From CAYVQU01 sp964453155 (GTDB taxonomy: Bacteria > Chloroflexota > Anaerolineae > Anaerolineales > UBA11858), in NCBI GenBank assembly GCA_964453155.1, contig CAYVQU010000090.1, forward strand, positions 1-20,481: 20,481 nt of DNA, written 5' to 3'. The notes beneath the pieces were generated by a model. It saw only the letters and a program-made list of their open reading frames with translations. It made no database searches and was not told the origin of the DNA. Each line of letters begins with the position of its first letter. The stretch's first letter is position 1. The position numbers were made by a program, and so were the translations under genes. Positions 1 to 8,395 of this stretch are shown piece by piece.

Positions 1-1531
1 TTAAACTTTTGCTGTTTTGAGGAGGGTCTAGCACCCTTTTTGCAGTAGAGTCTGGGTTACTATAAGCAAAGCTCTTAAATGCCGGGCTAATCTCGACAAA
101 TGGATATTCAAAAAGATTGAGATATATTTGCTCTTTTTCATAAATATCTGGATTTTGGGACCTCAATTTGCCAGCAAAAAGGTAGCGATCATATTTAAAG
201 CTGCTAGCTACTAGTGTACAAATATTTTGATCTTCACTCAGAGGGTCAAGGCTAGCAAAAGATCTACCAGGATTTGGAGCACCGGTATATCCTTCAGCAA
301 GTATCGGTTCTGATATTTGCATTAGCATTTCTCTCGTTTGAGCTCTTGTATCTCTATTGAGAAAATACACTAGCTTGATACTATCTAAACTAGGAACTAA
401 AATAACCAAAAAGATCACCAAATACGATCCCATCGCCATTAATCTATTGGTGGCAAAAACTTTAAAGTAACTAATTGCTTGCATACACAAACAGGATAGT
501 ACAGGTATTAATGGAATTACATAGCGCTGAAATCCAGGAAATGGTTTTAGAGGCGAAGACTCAATAATTAAATAATATATGAAAAAATAAACTATAAAAA
601 ACTTATTTCTCCAGTCTGATTTTTTCCACCGAATTAAGCTGTATATCATAAAACAAAGCGCTAGAATTACTGGGAGCAATCCCAAGGAAGGTATCAGACT
701 ATTTTTTAGATGAAATGAAAAAAAATGTTCTAGCGGGTATATTGAAATTTCGTTGTGCCCAGTTACTGAATGATTCAATTCAAATAAAAAACCATTCACA
801 AAATTTTTAATGTTAAAAAATATTGGGTAATTAATCAGTAAAAAAGTTGGAAATGAGATGATCAATGCATGAAACAACCCCCTATAATAAATTCTGTTTT
901 TCAGTTGCCGAATAAAAATGGGAGCAACGACAAACACAAAGACGATTATAATTGCCTGATATTTGGTAGCACAAGTTAATCCAATTGACAAACCAAGAGT
1001 GATTACATGCAACCTGAGATTTTTTTGATCATTATATGATTCTTGGTTATTGATAGAGCCAGGACTTATGATTTTGTCGACAAATTTGAAGTAGAAATAA
1101 ATAGCAAAGAAGATCGTAAATGTCATTGCAATATCTTCTTTGAGGTAATGACTATGAATCACAATGCCGGGGGCTACCGCAGTTAGAAGGGCGGCACCAA
1201 GGGCGAATTGGGTTGATAAAATTTGCTTTGAAAATTTATATGTTAGGAAAACAATCGCTGTTCCAAAAAAAGCGGTTGTAACTCTTCCGAGAACGACAAT
1301 TTGGGATTTATCTGTAAAGCCAAACAACTCATTTACTAATCTAACAACGTGCAAAATCAAAATGGGATGTTTAAAATCTTGCGTGTTATGAATAATAAAA
1401 TCAACCTTTTTACTTTCATCAGCATGATAATGAATGCTAAAATCATTTCCATAAAGATTCAAGAATAATGAAATGAATAATATTGTAATAATCTGGATGG
1501 ATTGTTTGTTTTTCTGTAAAAATAGGCGCAT
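1..1531 (-). CDS. ArnT/GT39-like membrane glycosyltransferase, C-terminus beyond left edge
   Basis: Reading the minus strand from an ATG at 1531, the frame stays open for about 510 codons and runs off the left edge, so the C-terminus is missing. The N-terminus has a basic tip and a membrane span (about residues 11-28), then an extracytoplasmic stretch with HADES (D38, E39) followed by KHPILILHVVRL. An acidic DE/DD pair in the first outer loop is the catalytic signature of GT-C enzymes of the GT39/PMT-2 type, which transfer sugars from polyprenyl-phosphate donors on the outer face of the membrane. Several further hydrophobic spans alternate with basic loops such as RQLKNRIYYRG. It is in the same orientation as the next glycosyltransferase, 31 bases away. 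The acceptor cannot be told. Family call fairly sure, exact function unknown. Confidence 0.8.
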   Translation of the reverse strand, partial: MRLFLQKNKQSIQIITILFISLFLNLYGNDFSIHYHADESKKVDFIIHNTQDFKHPILILHVVRLVNELFGFTDKSQIVVLGRVTTAFFGTAIVFLTYKFSKQILSTQFALGAALLTAVAPGIVIHSHYLKEDIAMTFTIFFAIYFYFKFVDKIISPGSINNQESYNDQKNLRLHVITLGLSIGLTCATKYQAIIIVFVFVVAPIFIRQLKNRIYYRGLFHALIISFPTFLLINYPIFFNIKNFVNGFLFELNHSVTGHNEISIYPLEHFFSFHLKNSLIPSLGLLPVILALCFMIYSLIRWKKSDWRNKFFIVYFFIYYLIIESSPLKPFPGFQRYVIPLIPVLSCLCMQAISYFKVFATNRLMAMGSYLVIFLVILVPSLDSIKLVYFLNRDTRAQTREMLMQISEPILAEGYTGAPNPGRSFASLDPLSEDQNICTLVASSFKYDRYLFAGKLRSQNPDIYEKEQIYLNLFEYPFVEISPAFKSFAYSNPDSTAKRVLDPPQNSKSL

Positions 1532-1562
1532 TTGGGTGGTTAGATTAGCCGGTTGAGAAAAA

Positions 1563-3146
1563 TCAATCGGGGTTTTTTGATGCCAGGATGTCCAAAATCT
1601 CTTCTTGTGTAAATGAATATACTGATCCTAGATTACGATTATCCCTTGTCTGAAATTCATGGATCGGCTGTCCATAAATATCCCAGGTTTCTTTGCGAAT
1701 TCCCCAAATTTTGTCTATCCAACTCTGCGGTTGTTCTATCCACAGTATCAGAACCCCATCCCAACCCGCGATTAATTGTTGATCAATTTCCTTAACGCTG
1801 GAGAACACGAATTGAGATGGTAAATAGAATTCAAGGACACTAATATATTCATTTGAGACAATAAATTGCTCATTTTCGTAGTTTTCTGCAAACCAAGCCC
1901 CGATTTCGGGTAAATTTCTGTGGTGAGGGAATCCATAAGTAACGAGATGAACACTAGGAAACTCTAACCCTAAAACCTTCCTCGGCACCCAGGGATATTC
2001 TGGGGTGTAGTCTACCAAAATGAAATGACTGACCAGGCCCAAAAATCCAAATAACCCGATCATGAATATTTGAATTAAGGTGAACGCATACCGATGAGTC
2101 AGACGTTTAATTATGGAATATAAGGAATCTAGCCCCAGAGCCATGACGATTAACAGCGGTATTAGATAGGTGTAAAAATGAGTCCCGGGATTTGTCATGA
2201 TATATTCCATGACAATAATAGGAGGAATGATCCATAACAACAAGATTCCCAAAAAACGATCGAATTTCAGCCTGAAAACCCCCAACACCAGAAGCGTCAG
2301 ATAAATCCAAATGATCGGTCCTGGATTGTATAACCGGAATAACGACACTGAATTACTGGTTGAAACCGTCGTACGGAGTTTCCAATAATCTAGTTGATGA
2401 GAGTTCAAGTTGAGAATAAATGGGATATAGAAAAGAAGTAAGGGAATACTGACAATGAGCGCGGCGTAAATGGATTTTTGCAACAGCTTTGGGAAATCCT
2501 GATGAGTTTTATATTTTTGCCACCAAAAATAAAACAAGTATGCCATTGGAAGCACAGGATAGACCCCATCAAAATGGGCCAACATACTCACTGAAACCGA
2601 AAATAAACCAATATATATTCCCTTAAGCTTCCATTTATCATCTTGAACTGCCTTTGTAAAAGCATATACCCCCACCACCGAACAAAGAATTGTAATTGAT
2701 TGGTATTGGTATATGCGGCCCAGGGCGATAAATAAGCCATTTGTGGCCAGCATTAAGGCTACTGCAATACTCACAAGCTGACTGAAGTATTGGCGGGTCA
2801 ATAAGTATATAGCGAAAATACTAAGACAACTGGCAATTACTGTGGGCAGGCGAACAGCAAAGTGATTGGATAAATCCGGATCAAAAACCTTTGAAAAACA
2901 ATTCAACAAAAATTGAACAGGGCCTTTTCTTTGCCCGATCAAGAATTCGGGCAGGTCTTCTACAGAAGCAATCCGGCAAAATGCCTTAATTTCATCGCCG
3001 TTGTAATCTGCGTAGCCTAGATTTCCCAATCTTAGCCATAAAGTCATTACCATTAACAAGCCAATCAATAATATCCATAACCACTCTTGAATATTTTTTA
3101 TTGAAATGGTGTTGTTTAACAGAAATATAAACTTTTTTCGGATCAT
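1563..3146 (-). CDS. ArnT/GT39-like membrane glycosyltransferase
   Basis: The 527-residue protein has a basic N-terminal tip, a first membrane span at about residues 22-38, and then YADYNGDEIKAFCRI with the D51-E52 pair expected in the first outer loop of GT-C glycosyltransferases. RKGPVQFLLNCF follows, at the position where the family has an HPPL-like motif. About ten further hydrophobic spans and a soluble C-terminal domain of roughly 130 residues complete the usual PMT-2/GT39 layout. Such enzymes move a sugar from a lipid-phosphate carrier to a surface glycan, lipid or protein. It lies just downstream of fabF (26-base gap) and upstream of a related glycosyltransferase, which could form one transcript with plsX-fabF. 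The two glycosyltransferases are clearly different in sequence, so this is not a recent duplication. The substrate is unknown. Confidence 0.82.
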   Translation of the reverse strand: MIRKKFIFLLNNTISIKNIQEWLWILLIGLLMVMTLWLRLGNLGYADYNGDEIKAFCRIASVEDLPEFLIGQRKGPVQFLLNCFSKVFDPDLSNHFAVRLPTVIASCLSIFAIYLLTRQYFSQLVSIAVALMLATNGLFIALGRIYQYQSITILCSVVGVYAFTKAVQDDKWKLKGIYIGLFSVSVSMLAHFDGVYPVLPMAYLFYFWWQKYKTHQDFPKLLQKSIYAALIVSIPLLLFYIPFILNLNSHQLDYWKLRTTVSTSNSVSLFRLYNPGPIIWIYLTLLVLGVFRLKFDRFLGILLLWIIPPIIVMEYIMTNPGTHFYTYLIPLLIVMALGLDSLYSIIKRLTHRYAFTLIQIFMIGLFGFLGLVSHFILVDYTPEYPWVPRKVLGLEFPSVHLVTYGFPHHRNLPEIGAWFAENYENEQFIVSNEYISVLEFYLPSQFVFSSVKEIDQQLIAGWDGVLILWIEQPQSWIDKIWGIRKETWDIYGQPIHEFQTRDNRNLGSVYSFTQEEILDILASKNPD

Positions 3147-3172
3147 TATTTCAATGGATAAACAGCTGAGGT

Positions 3173-4417
3173 TTATGCATAACGTCTAATCACAATACAA
3201 GCATTTTGGCCACCTAATCCGAAAGAGTTGGAGATTGCACAGGTTACAGATTGTTCTCGGGCCTGATTGGGGACGTAATCCAGGTCACATTTTGGATCTG
3301 GGTCATCCAGGTTGATGGTAGGGTGGATAATTCCGTGTTTGATAGCCAGCGTACAAGAGATTGCCTCTAACGTCCCAGATGCGCCCATAGCGTGCCCTAT
3401 CATCGATTTGGTGGAGTTGATCGGGATATCATAAGCCCGATCGCCAAAAACACTCTTTATCGCTTTCGTCTCGATGACATCATTGAGCGGTGTTGATGAA
3501 CCGTGCGTATTAATATGGTCGATCTCTTCTGGATGAATTTGAGCGTTCTCCAAAGCCCATTTCATTGTGCGAATGGCGCCAACCCCGTTTGGTTCTGGAG
3601 CCGCGATATGATAACCATCGGTTGATGATGAGTAACCGATCACTTCGGCGTAAATTTCGGCACCCCGCGCTTTAGCGTGCTCTAAGTTTTCCAAGACCAT
3701 GGTTGCGGCTCCTTCTGAGAAGACGAAGCCCTCCCGATCTTTGTCAAAAGGACGTGAGGCTTTCTCGGGCTGATCATTGTAATTTGTGGGCAAGGCGCGC
3801 ATCGCACTAAAACCAGCGATGGAAAAATCATGCACTAAGGCTTCTGTCCCTCCGGCAATCATGACGTCCGCTACCCCTTGGCGGATTTTCTCTGTAGCTT
3901 CGCCAAGGGTTTGGGTCCCTGTAGCACACGCGGTGACGATGGTTGCATTGGGGCCGAGGCATTGAAATCGCTCTGAGATCAGAAATGCCGACATGTTTGC
4001 AATGCCGCCAGGTATGACAAATGGGTTGACGCGCTCAACCCCAGTTTTGTTAAATTTGTGGATACCGGTGACCAAATGCTCTAGACCGCCAACTGCGGTG
4101 CCGAAAATCACCCCGGCTCGGTCTGGATGTGGCATGGTAGCCCCTAAACCCGCTTCCTGGATGGCCTGAATAGCAGATGCTAATCCAATTTGAGCTGAAC
4201 GGGCATACCGGCGGGCCTCTTTTATGGGCATATAATCCCTGGGATTAAAATCTGGGATTTCACCAGCGATCTGACAGGGTAATTCACTGGGATCAAATCG
4301 GGTAATTCGCCGAATTCCAGAACGGCCATTAATCAGACCCTCCCAAAACTTTTCAACAGAACTCCCAAGAGCAGAAACCACCCCTATTCCAGTGATGACA
4401 ACGCGGGTTCTACTCAT
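3173..4417 (-). CDS. fabF: beta-ketoacyl-[acyl-carrier-protein] synthase II
   Basis: This 414-residue cytosolic enzyme condenses malonyl-ACP with acyl-ACP in fatty acid elongation. The length is that of FabF. The active site is intact: nucleophile C164 in VTACATGTQT, H305 in NTHGSSTP, K337 in NSTKSMIGHAMG and H342 in the same motif. The GLGGQNA loop near the C-terminus is also present. The start ATG at 4417 overlaps the stop of plsX by four bases (ATGA), so translation is probably coupled. No fabH, fabD, fabG or acpP gene follows plsX here, so the usual bacterial fatty acid cluster is reduced to plsX-fabF. FabB is an alternative label, but the length and the THGSSTP motif favour FabF. Confidence 0.95.
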   Translation of the reverse strand: MSRTRVVITGIGVVSALGSSVEKFWEGLINGRSGIRRITRFDPSELPCQIAGEIPDFNPRDYMPIKEARRYARSAQIGLASAIQAIQEAGLGATMPHPDRAGVIFGTAVGGLEHLVTGIHKFNKTGVERVNPFVIPGGIANMSAFLISERFQCLGPNATIVTACATGTQTLGEATEKIRQGVADVMIAGGTEALVHDFSIAGFSAMRALPTNYNDQPEKASRPFDKDREGFVFSEGAATMVLENLEHAKARGAEIYAEVIGYSSSTDGYHIAAPEPNGVGAIRTMKWALENAQIHPEEIDHINTHGSSTPLNDVIETKAIKSVFGDRAYDIPINSTKSMIGHAMGASGTLEAISCTLAIKHGIIHPTINLDDPDPKCDLDYVPNQAREQSVTCAISNSFGLGGQNACIVIRRYA

Positions 4418-5430
4418 ACCGAAGCCTCAGGTTTTGATTTTGCCAGCTTGGCTTTTATACCGGTTTGCAATTCAGTCAACAAATCAGCTGCTACCGCTTG
4501 TCGGGCGACGCGGATGGCGCTAACCATAGCGCGGGCATCTGAGCGACCGTGCCCTACAAAAATGAGACCGTTAATTCCTAGGAGAGGGGCCGCGCCGACT
4601 TCACCCGGATCCATCGCTTTTTTAAGATGATCGAAAGCGGGCTTGGCTAATAATGCGCCAACTTTGGTCCGAGTGCTACTCATTAAGTTCTCTTTGAGCA
4701 TATCTACCATTAGTTTGGCAACCGCTTCGCTAGATTTGATCAGCACATTACCTGTAAATCCATCTGTAACCACGACATCGGCTTCCCCTCCGAAAAGCTC
4801 TTTACCTTCGACATTGCCGATGAAATTGAGATTGGCTGAATCTAGGAGCGGAAAGGTTTCTTTTACTAAATCATTACCCTTACCGGCCTCTTCGCCATTG
4901 GATAACAACCCAACCCGAGGATTCTGTTTTCCTAAAACCTTTTCTGCATAAAGCGACCCCAAAATTGCGAATTGGCGTAAAAATTCGGGTTTGCACTCAG
5001 CGTTAGCACCGATATCCAATACCACACAATGCCCACCTTTCACAGGAAGCAAGACAGTTAAGGCTGGCCGTTTGACGCCGCGAATCCGTCCTAATCGAAA
5101 AAGTCCATTTGCCATTGCCCCCCCGGTGTTCCCCGCGGTGACGAAAGCATCACCCTCCCCCGATTTGATCAAGTCCATCCCAACTGCCATTGAGTTTTTG
5201 GCTTTGCCGCGCGCTGACCGGGCGGGTTTATCCCCCATCTCCAGAACTTCTGGTGCATGAATGACTTTCACGAGGGATGAACCCCCAAATGCGGCGATTT
5301 TTGGATTGAGTTGGCCTTCATGTCCGACCAGCAAAATTTCATCACCAAATAGTTGGGCAGCTTCAACTGCGGCTTGCACTTCAGGATCAGGATAGTTATC
5401 ACTCCCCATTGCGTCTAGGACGATTCGCAT
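4414..5430 (-). CDS. plsX: phosphate acyltransferase PlsX
   Basis: The 338-residue protein begins MRIVLDAMGSDNYPDPEV, the canonical PlsX start, and has AGNTGG, DIGANAECKPEFL and, near the C-terminus, VGHGRSDARAM. PlsX makes acyl-phosphate from acyl-ACP at the membrane face, feeding PlsY in phosphatidic acid synthesis. The start at 5430 has a strong ribosome site (AAGGAG six bases upstream). It overlaps fabF downstream by four bases, linking fatty acid elongation to phospholipid synthesis. The gene is divergent from the tRNA-Leu gene; the 108 bases between them must hold both promoters, of which only the tRNA promoter is clear. Confidence 0.95.
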   Translation of the reverse strand: MRIVLDAMGSDNYPDPEVQAAVEAAQLFGDEILLVGHEGQLNPKIAAFGGSSLVKVIHAPEVLEMGDKPARSARGKAKNSMAVGMDLIKSGEGDAFVTAGNTGGAMANGLFRLGRIRGVKRPALTVLLPVKGGHCVVLDIGANAECKPEFLRQFAILGSLYAEKVLGKQNPRVGLLSNGEEAGKGNDLVKETFPLLDSANLNFIGNVEGKELFGGEADVVVTDGFTGNVLIKSSEAVAKLMVDMLKENLMSSTRTKVGALLAKPAFDHLKKAMDPGEVGAAPLLGINGLIFVGHGRSDARAMVSAIRVARQAVAADLLTELQTGIKAKLAKSKPEASV

Positions 5431-5498
5431 CGAGTTCTCCTTTGATTAATGCCCAAAATCAAGCGAAAAATCTCTTGAAAATCTGGCATGAAAATAGC

Positions 5499-5526
5499 TT
5501 GACATTTACAACCCCCTGATTATAAT
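5499..5526 (+). promoter_or_regulatory. sigma70-type promoter of tRNA-Leu
   Basis: A perfect -35 box TTGACA (5499-5504) and a perfect -10 box TATAAT (5521-5526) are separated by 16 bases, putting transcription start about 5-7 bases before the mature tRNA 5' end. Its near-consensus form fits a stable RNA gene. Confidence 0.85.
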
Positions 5527-5538
5527 ACGGTTGCTCTG

Positions 5539-5620
5539 GCGCTGGTGCTGGAACTGGCAGACAGGCATGGTTGAGGGCCATGTGTCCACTCGGACGTGAG
5601 GGTTCGACCCCCTCCCAGCG
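5539..5620 (+). tRNA. tRNA-Leu (anticodon GAG)
   Basis: All cloverleaf parts can be paired by eye: acceptor GCGCTGG/CCAGCGC, D stem CTG/CAG, anticodon stem CATGG/CCATG with loop TTGAGGG (anticodon GAG), a long class II variable arm with GTCC/GGAC, and T arm GAGGG-TTCGACC-CCCTC. The long variable arm and the anticodon both say leucine. The 3' CCA is not encoded. The tRNA is intact although an integrase gene begins its 3' end 40 bases downstream, as expected when an element integrates at a tRNA 3' end and rebuilds it. Confidence 0.95.
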
Positions 5621-5660
5621 CACAATCCATACTTGAAACCGTACAATTTTGAAGTATTGG

Positions 5661-6779
5661 TTATTCACCCTCATCAAAAATCCCGGCTATCAAGTCGGGG
5701 TTTTTTCTTATTAACAGCTTTAGAAGCGTTTTTAAGGTTTGATCTTCATCTTCTAAGGACAATTCAGCTTGTGATTTGTCTTTACCCAAATTCATTATTC
5801 CCTCAATTATGCCCTCATGAGTCAATTGCCCGTAGATGCCATCTGTAATACTCAAATTGGCATGCATCAGGTTTTGAGATACGGCTTTTAGCTGTTCGAT
5901 ATCCTTTGCATTTTTAATCCCATAGATCCCATGTCCATGTCTCAATTTGTGGGGAGATTTATACTCAACTCCTGTCAGATCACATAGTTTTTTCATCTGT
6001 TCAGTCAGTTGCATTCGCATTCCTTCAGGACTTTTTGTTCTTCGTTCTGTAACCAGGCTGCCGATACCAGTCGTTTTTAGCATCGAATGCCACAATCCAT
6101 CAGGAGCATACTTCCGAACATAATCATCCCACTTTTTGATAACATCGATCAATTCAGGGATATTGAGAAAAGTAGTAATGGCAGCCTTAGAATTTTTGGT
6201 TTGGACACCTTTAGATGGTAATTGCTCAATCCTTCGTGTCTCAATATCAACACAAGATACTGGTAGGGTTAGAAAAGCCGTTGCTCGCATCCCTGATAAA
6301 TACAAAAAAACTACTGCTGCTTGCGAACGCCACATCTTTAGTGGTTTATCACTCATGTCTAAAGCAGCAATCTTTTTTACATCATCTAATGTCCAAAATA
6401 CATGTGTTTTTATTTCTGTATTTGCCAAACTCGCTTTGGTGGGCCGTAAAGAATCAATCCAACTAGGGTAAATGTCTTTGTATCTAATCGGATATTCTCT
6501 TTTTGCCCATTTGAAAAATACGCGAGCGTGGGTGCAGATTTTACTTAAGTGAACCGGCGACATGGGTTTGTCTTTGAGATCTTTGCGGGCATCAATTAGA
6601 TATAGCGGGAATGCAGGCTCAATTTGGATAGCATTATCAAACAACGTTGAATCAGCCCATTCCAATAAATGGCGAAAACTGAGTCGATAACCGCGGATCG
6701 TTTTTGGGCTATTTTGTAAGACTTTATGTCTAAATTCCAGATGTTCTTGAGTATCAAGATAATTTTGACGATTGATCAT
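5661..6779 (-). CDS. int: tyrosine recombinase / phage integrase
   Basis: The 372-residue protein has the two-domain layout of tyrosine site-specific recombinases. An N-terminal SAM-like core-binding domain covers about residues 10-110, followed by a catalytic domain with R165 (LSGMRATAFL), a likely catalytic lysine near 195-198, H277 and R280 (SPHKLRHGHG), H306 (NLMHAN) and the nucleophile Y316 (TDGIYGQL). I chose the ATG at 6779, which overlaps the upstream stop by ATGA, over a longer frame from 6833 that would overlap the neighbour by 58 bases. It is the last gene of the replication operon and its stop is 40 bases from tRNA-Leu, as usual for an integrase beside its attachment site. It should catalyse integration and excision of the phage. 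Confidence 0.92.
   Translation of the reverse strand: MINRQNYLDTQEHLEFRHKVLQNSPKTIRGYRLSFRHLLEWADSTLFDNAIQIEPAFPLYLIDARKDLKDKPMSPVHLSKICTHARVFFKWAKREYPIRYKDIYPSWIDSLRPTKASLANTEIKTHVFWTLDDVKKIAALDMSDKPLKMWRSQAAVVFLYLSGMRATAFLTLPVSCVDIETRRIEQLPSKGVQTKNSKAAITTFLNIPELIDVIKKWDDYVRKYAPDGLWHSMLKTTGIGSLVTERRTKSPEGMRMQLTEQMKKLCDLTGVEYKSPHKLRHGHGIYGIKNAKDIEQLKAVSQNLMHANLSITDGIYGQLTHEGIIEGIMNLGKDKSQAELSLEDEDQTLKTLLKLLIRKNPDLIAGIFDEGE
5676..5706. terminator. bidirectional terminator hairpin after tRNA-Leu
   Basis: Positions 5676-5685 (five A, then TCCCG) pair with 5696-5705 (CGGGG, then T run), with one G-T wobble and a ten-base loop. The T run follows on the plus strand, so it can end the tRNA transcript, and the A run gives T's on the minus strand. 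It lies inside the last codons of the integrase gene, so the integrase 3' end doubles as the tRNA terminator. Confidence 0.7.
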
Positions 6780-7216
6780 TTTTCTTCTGATAATTTCGCA
6801 AAACGTGAAACGGTTCCACCACAAAGGGCACATTTTCCTAAAATTTGAATTACATTTTCTTTGATCTTTTTTGATCGTTTAGCTTTGGTCATTTTGACCC
6901 GTTGCTTGCAGGAGACACAATAGCCCTCGTCTGGTGCCATTGGTTTGACTTTTTCCCGTAAACTTTTCTGAAGTACACTTTCAGCCCATTCTCGAAATTC
7001 AGTACCTACAATCCAAATCCGCCCTTTTTCATCCCGTCGGTGGGGCAGACCAGCAGGAATATAAGTTGTGTAAATGGTTTGGGTGATAATTCCCATGATT
7101 TCGGCAATTTCAGATGGTTTGTATTCCATGTACAGCAACTGCAGGGTTTTTCGCATCATTCCCCGAGAGATGCGCGGAATAGTTACATCATTAATATGTA
7201 TGTCATTCTTTTTCAT
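6776..7216 (-). CDS. HTH and zinc-ribbon protein, possible excisionase or DNA-binding accessory
   Basis: This 146-residue protein has two recognisable parts. The N-terminal half (about 20-80) reads as a winged or excisionase-type helix-turn-helix: LLYMEYKPSEIAEIMGI is a typical HTH, followed by a wing-like HRRDEKGRIWIVG and an aromatic helix FREWAESV. The C-terminal part has two CxxC pairs, CVSC (about residue 99) and CALC (about 131), separated by a lysine-rich stretch, which suggests a zinc ribbon. It overlaps both neighbours by ATGA. Sitting directly before int, it may be the recombination directionality factor or a repressor of the operon. The domain reading is good; the role is an inference. 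Confidence 0.7.
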   Translation of the reverse strand: MKKNDIHINDVTIPRISRGMMRKTLQLLYMEYKPSEIAEIMGIITQTIYTTYIPAGLPHRRDEKGRIWIVGTEFREWAESVLQKSLREKVKPMAPDEGYCVSCKQRVKMTKAKRSKKIKENVIQILGKCALCGGTVSRFAKLSEEK

Positions 7217-7761
7217 TTTTCTTTTTTCCCAAACCCTTTTGGTTGGTATGCGCTTTCTGGGATGGCATCTTCCATGAATTTATCCAGCCGTTTATCATTG
7301 ATGTCGGGTTTGAATCCCCGCCAACGTTTTTTGGTTTGCCATAGGATGGGTTCTAATCCATCTTCATCAATGAATTTGGCAACGTAACGCAGTGCTGCAG
7401 AGACATTGTTTACTCTGCGGATGTCAATGTAACCCATAAAATTCCACCAGTAACGGGCGGCATACCGCCAAGGGAACCAATTATCGATCAGAACGTGATA
7501 GGTGACCGTTAACCGCTTTTCTCTTTCGCCCACCACGAAATATGAGAAATAACAGTGTTTCCATCTACGCTTATATTTCTCACCTTCGACATATTTGTTT
7601 ATTTCGTGTAACCACTTCTTGAAAGCGAAATAAGCTCTCCGATCGGAAATGGTTTCACAAGAAAATGTCAACGTCACTAAACTTTCAGGTTTGAATTCCT
7701 GTTCTTCGAGAAAATCAACCCAACTTCGGCGTATTTCAGTCTTAGGGTATGGAATGTTCAT
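7213..7761 (-). CDS. HUH-endonuclease-like protein with degenerate motifs
   Basis: The 182-residue protein follows the pattern of rolling-circle initiators. It has a strand LVTLTF (28-33) like Rep motif 1, then LTVTYHVLID where the HUH motif should be, and AALRYVAKFI (Y126, K129) like the catalytic motif 3. The first histidine of HUH is a threonine (T87-Y-H89), and the second tyrosine position of a YxxKY motif is phenylalanine (F130). So it looks like a Rep relative that may not cleave, or cleaves with altered metal binding. It lies in the same operon as a second, complete HUH protein (8388-9413) and overlaps its neighbours by ATGA on both sides. It could be an accessory to replication or packaging. 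Confidence 0.65.
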   Translation of the reverse strand: MNIPYPKTEIRRSWVDFLEEQEFKPESLVTLTFSCETISDRRAYFAFKKWLHEINKYVEGEKYKRRWKHCYFSYFVVGEREKRLTVTYHVLIDNWFPWRYAARYWWNFMGYIDIRRVNNVSAALRYVAKFIDEDGLEPILWQTKKRWRGFKPDINDKRLDKFMEDAIPESAYQPKGFGKKEK

Positions 7762-8003
7762 AGCAACCTCATTAAATTTCCTTCAGGTATAAAACTACGG
7801 GGTAATTTACCGCCAAAAGTAATATAAAACCCATACATCTCACAAAATGGGGCCTGGTAAGCCCGGGTGTAGAAAGTAATTATTTTCTCTATCTTCATTT
7901 GTTCATAAATATGGCATTCGCTTGCTACCCAAAGATAGCTTTTCTTGTTGTGGAAGAAAAAGATCCCATGACTGGCTTCTTTGATAGCCTGAAAGAAATT
8001 CAT
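7758..8003 (-). CDS. small phage protein, unknown function (81 aa)
   Basis: I do not recognise this protein. I chose the ATG at 8003 because it forms an ATGA overlap with the stop of the gene before it; a longer frame from 8030 would overlap that gene by 31 bases. The sequence is aromatic-rich with GIFFFHNKKSYLW near residues 13-25 and a predicted strand-rich fold. Part of it resembles the upstream 131-residue protein, which has MVYFYKSRTCYLW at the corresponding place, so the two may be diverged copies. It is locked into the replication operon by overlaps on both sides. Confidence 0.6.
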   Translation of the reverse strand: MNFFQAIKEASHGIFFFHNKKSYLWVASECHIYEQMKIEKIITFYTRAYQAPFCEMYGFYITFGGKLPRSFIPEGNLMRLL

Positions 8004-8395
8004 GCCACCCCCTCGAACTCTGGCAGCCAACTCATTATTCTTGACCCTTTCCGCCGCATTCTTTCCTCCAATTCTTGTTTGCGTTGTGTCACCAACTCAT
8101 CTAGGCCATCTAATAGGGGGGTGCCATCCGGTTTCTTAAGCCCGTTCTTGGGCAAATGAAAAGAGCAATAGTTCCCGTTGACTTCGATAGGGTTATTGAT
8201 GAATTTTGTGAACAACAACACGATGTCATCATCAGTGATGTTTTCATATCGAATACAAACTCGAAAACGTTTATCTGATAGCTCGCGTGGTTTATTCCAT
8301 TCTCGCAATCTTCTTTTGGTCCACAGGTAGCAGGTTCGAGATTTATAGAAATAAACCATGTGGAAAGCATTAGCAACATCTTTGGAATCAATCAT
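8000..8395 (-). CDS. small phage protein, unknown function (131 aa)
   Basis: The likely start is the ATG at 8395, with the strong site GGAGGG six bases before it, although the frame is open further upstream inside the Rep gene. It overlaps the Rep stop by eight bases and the next gene by ATGA. The protein is mixed alpha/beta, with an aromatic N-terminal part (VYFYKSRTCYLW), a middle domain containing KRFRVCIRYENITDDD, and a charged C-terminal helix RKQELEERMRRKG. No family is recognised. Its position right after the initiator suggests a role in replication control, but this is only context. Confidence 0.65.
   Translation of the reverse strand: MIDSKDVANAFHMVYFYKSRTCYLWTKRRLREWNKPRELSDKRFRVCIRYENITDDDIVLLFTKFINNPIEVNGNYCSFHLPKNGLKKPDGTPLLDGLDELVTQRKQELEERMRRKGSRIMSWLPEFEGVA

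Noticed and set aside
1..1531. Plus-strand small frame at 1164-1391
   Set aside because: It lies antisense to the open glycosyltransferase frame and has no protein-like features.
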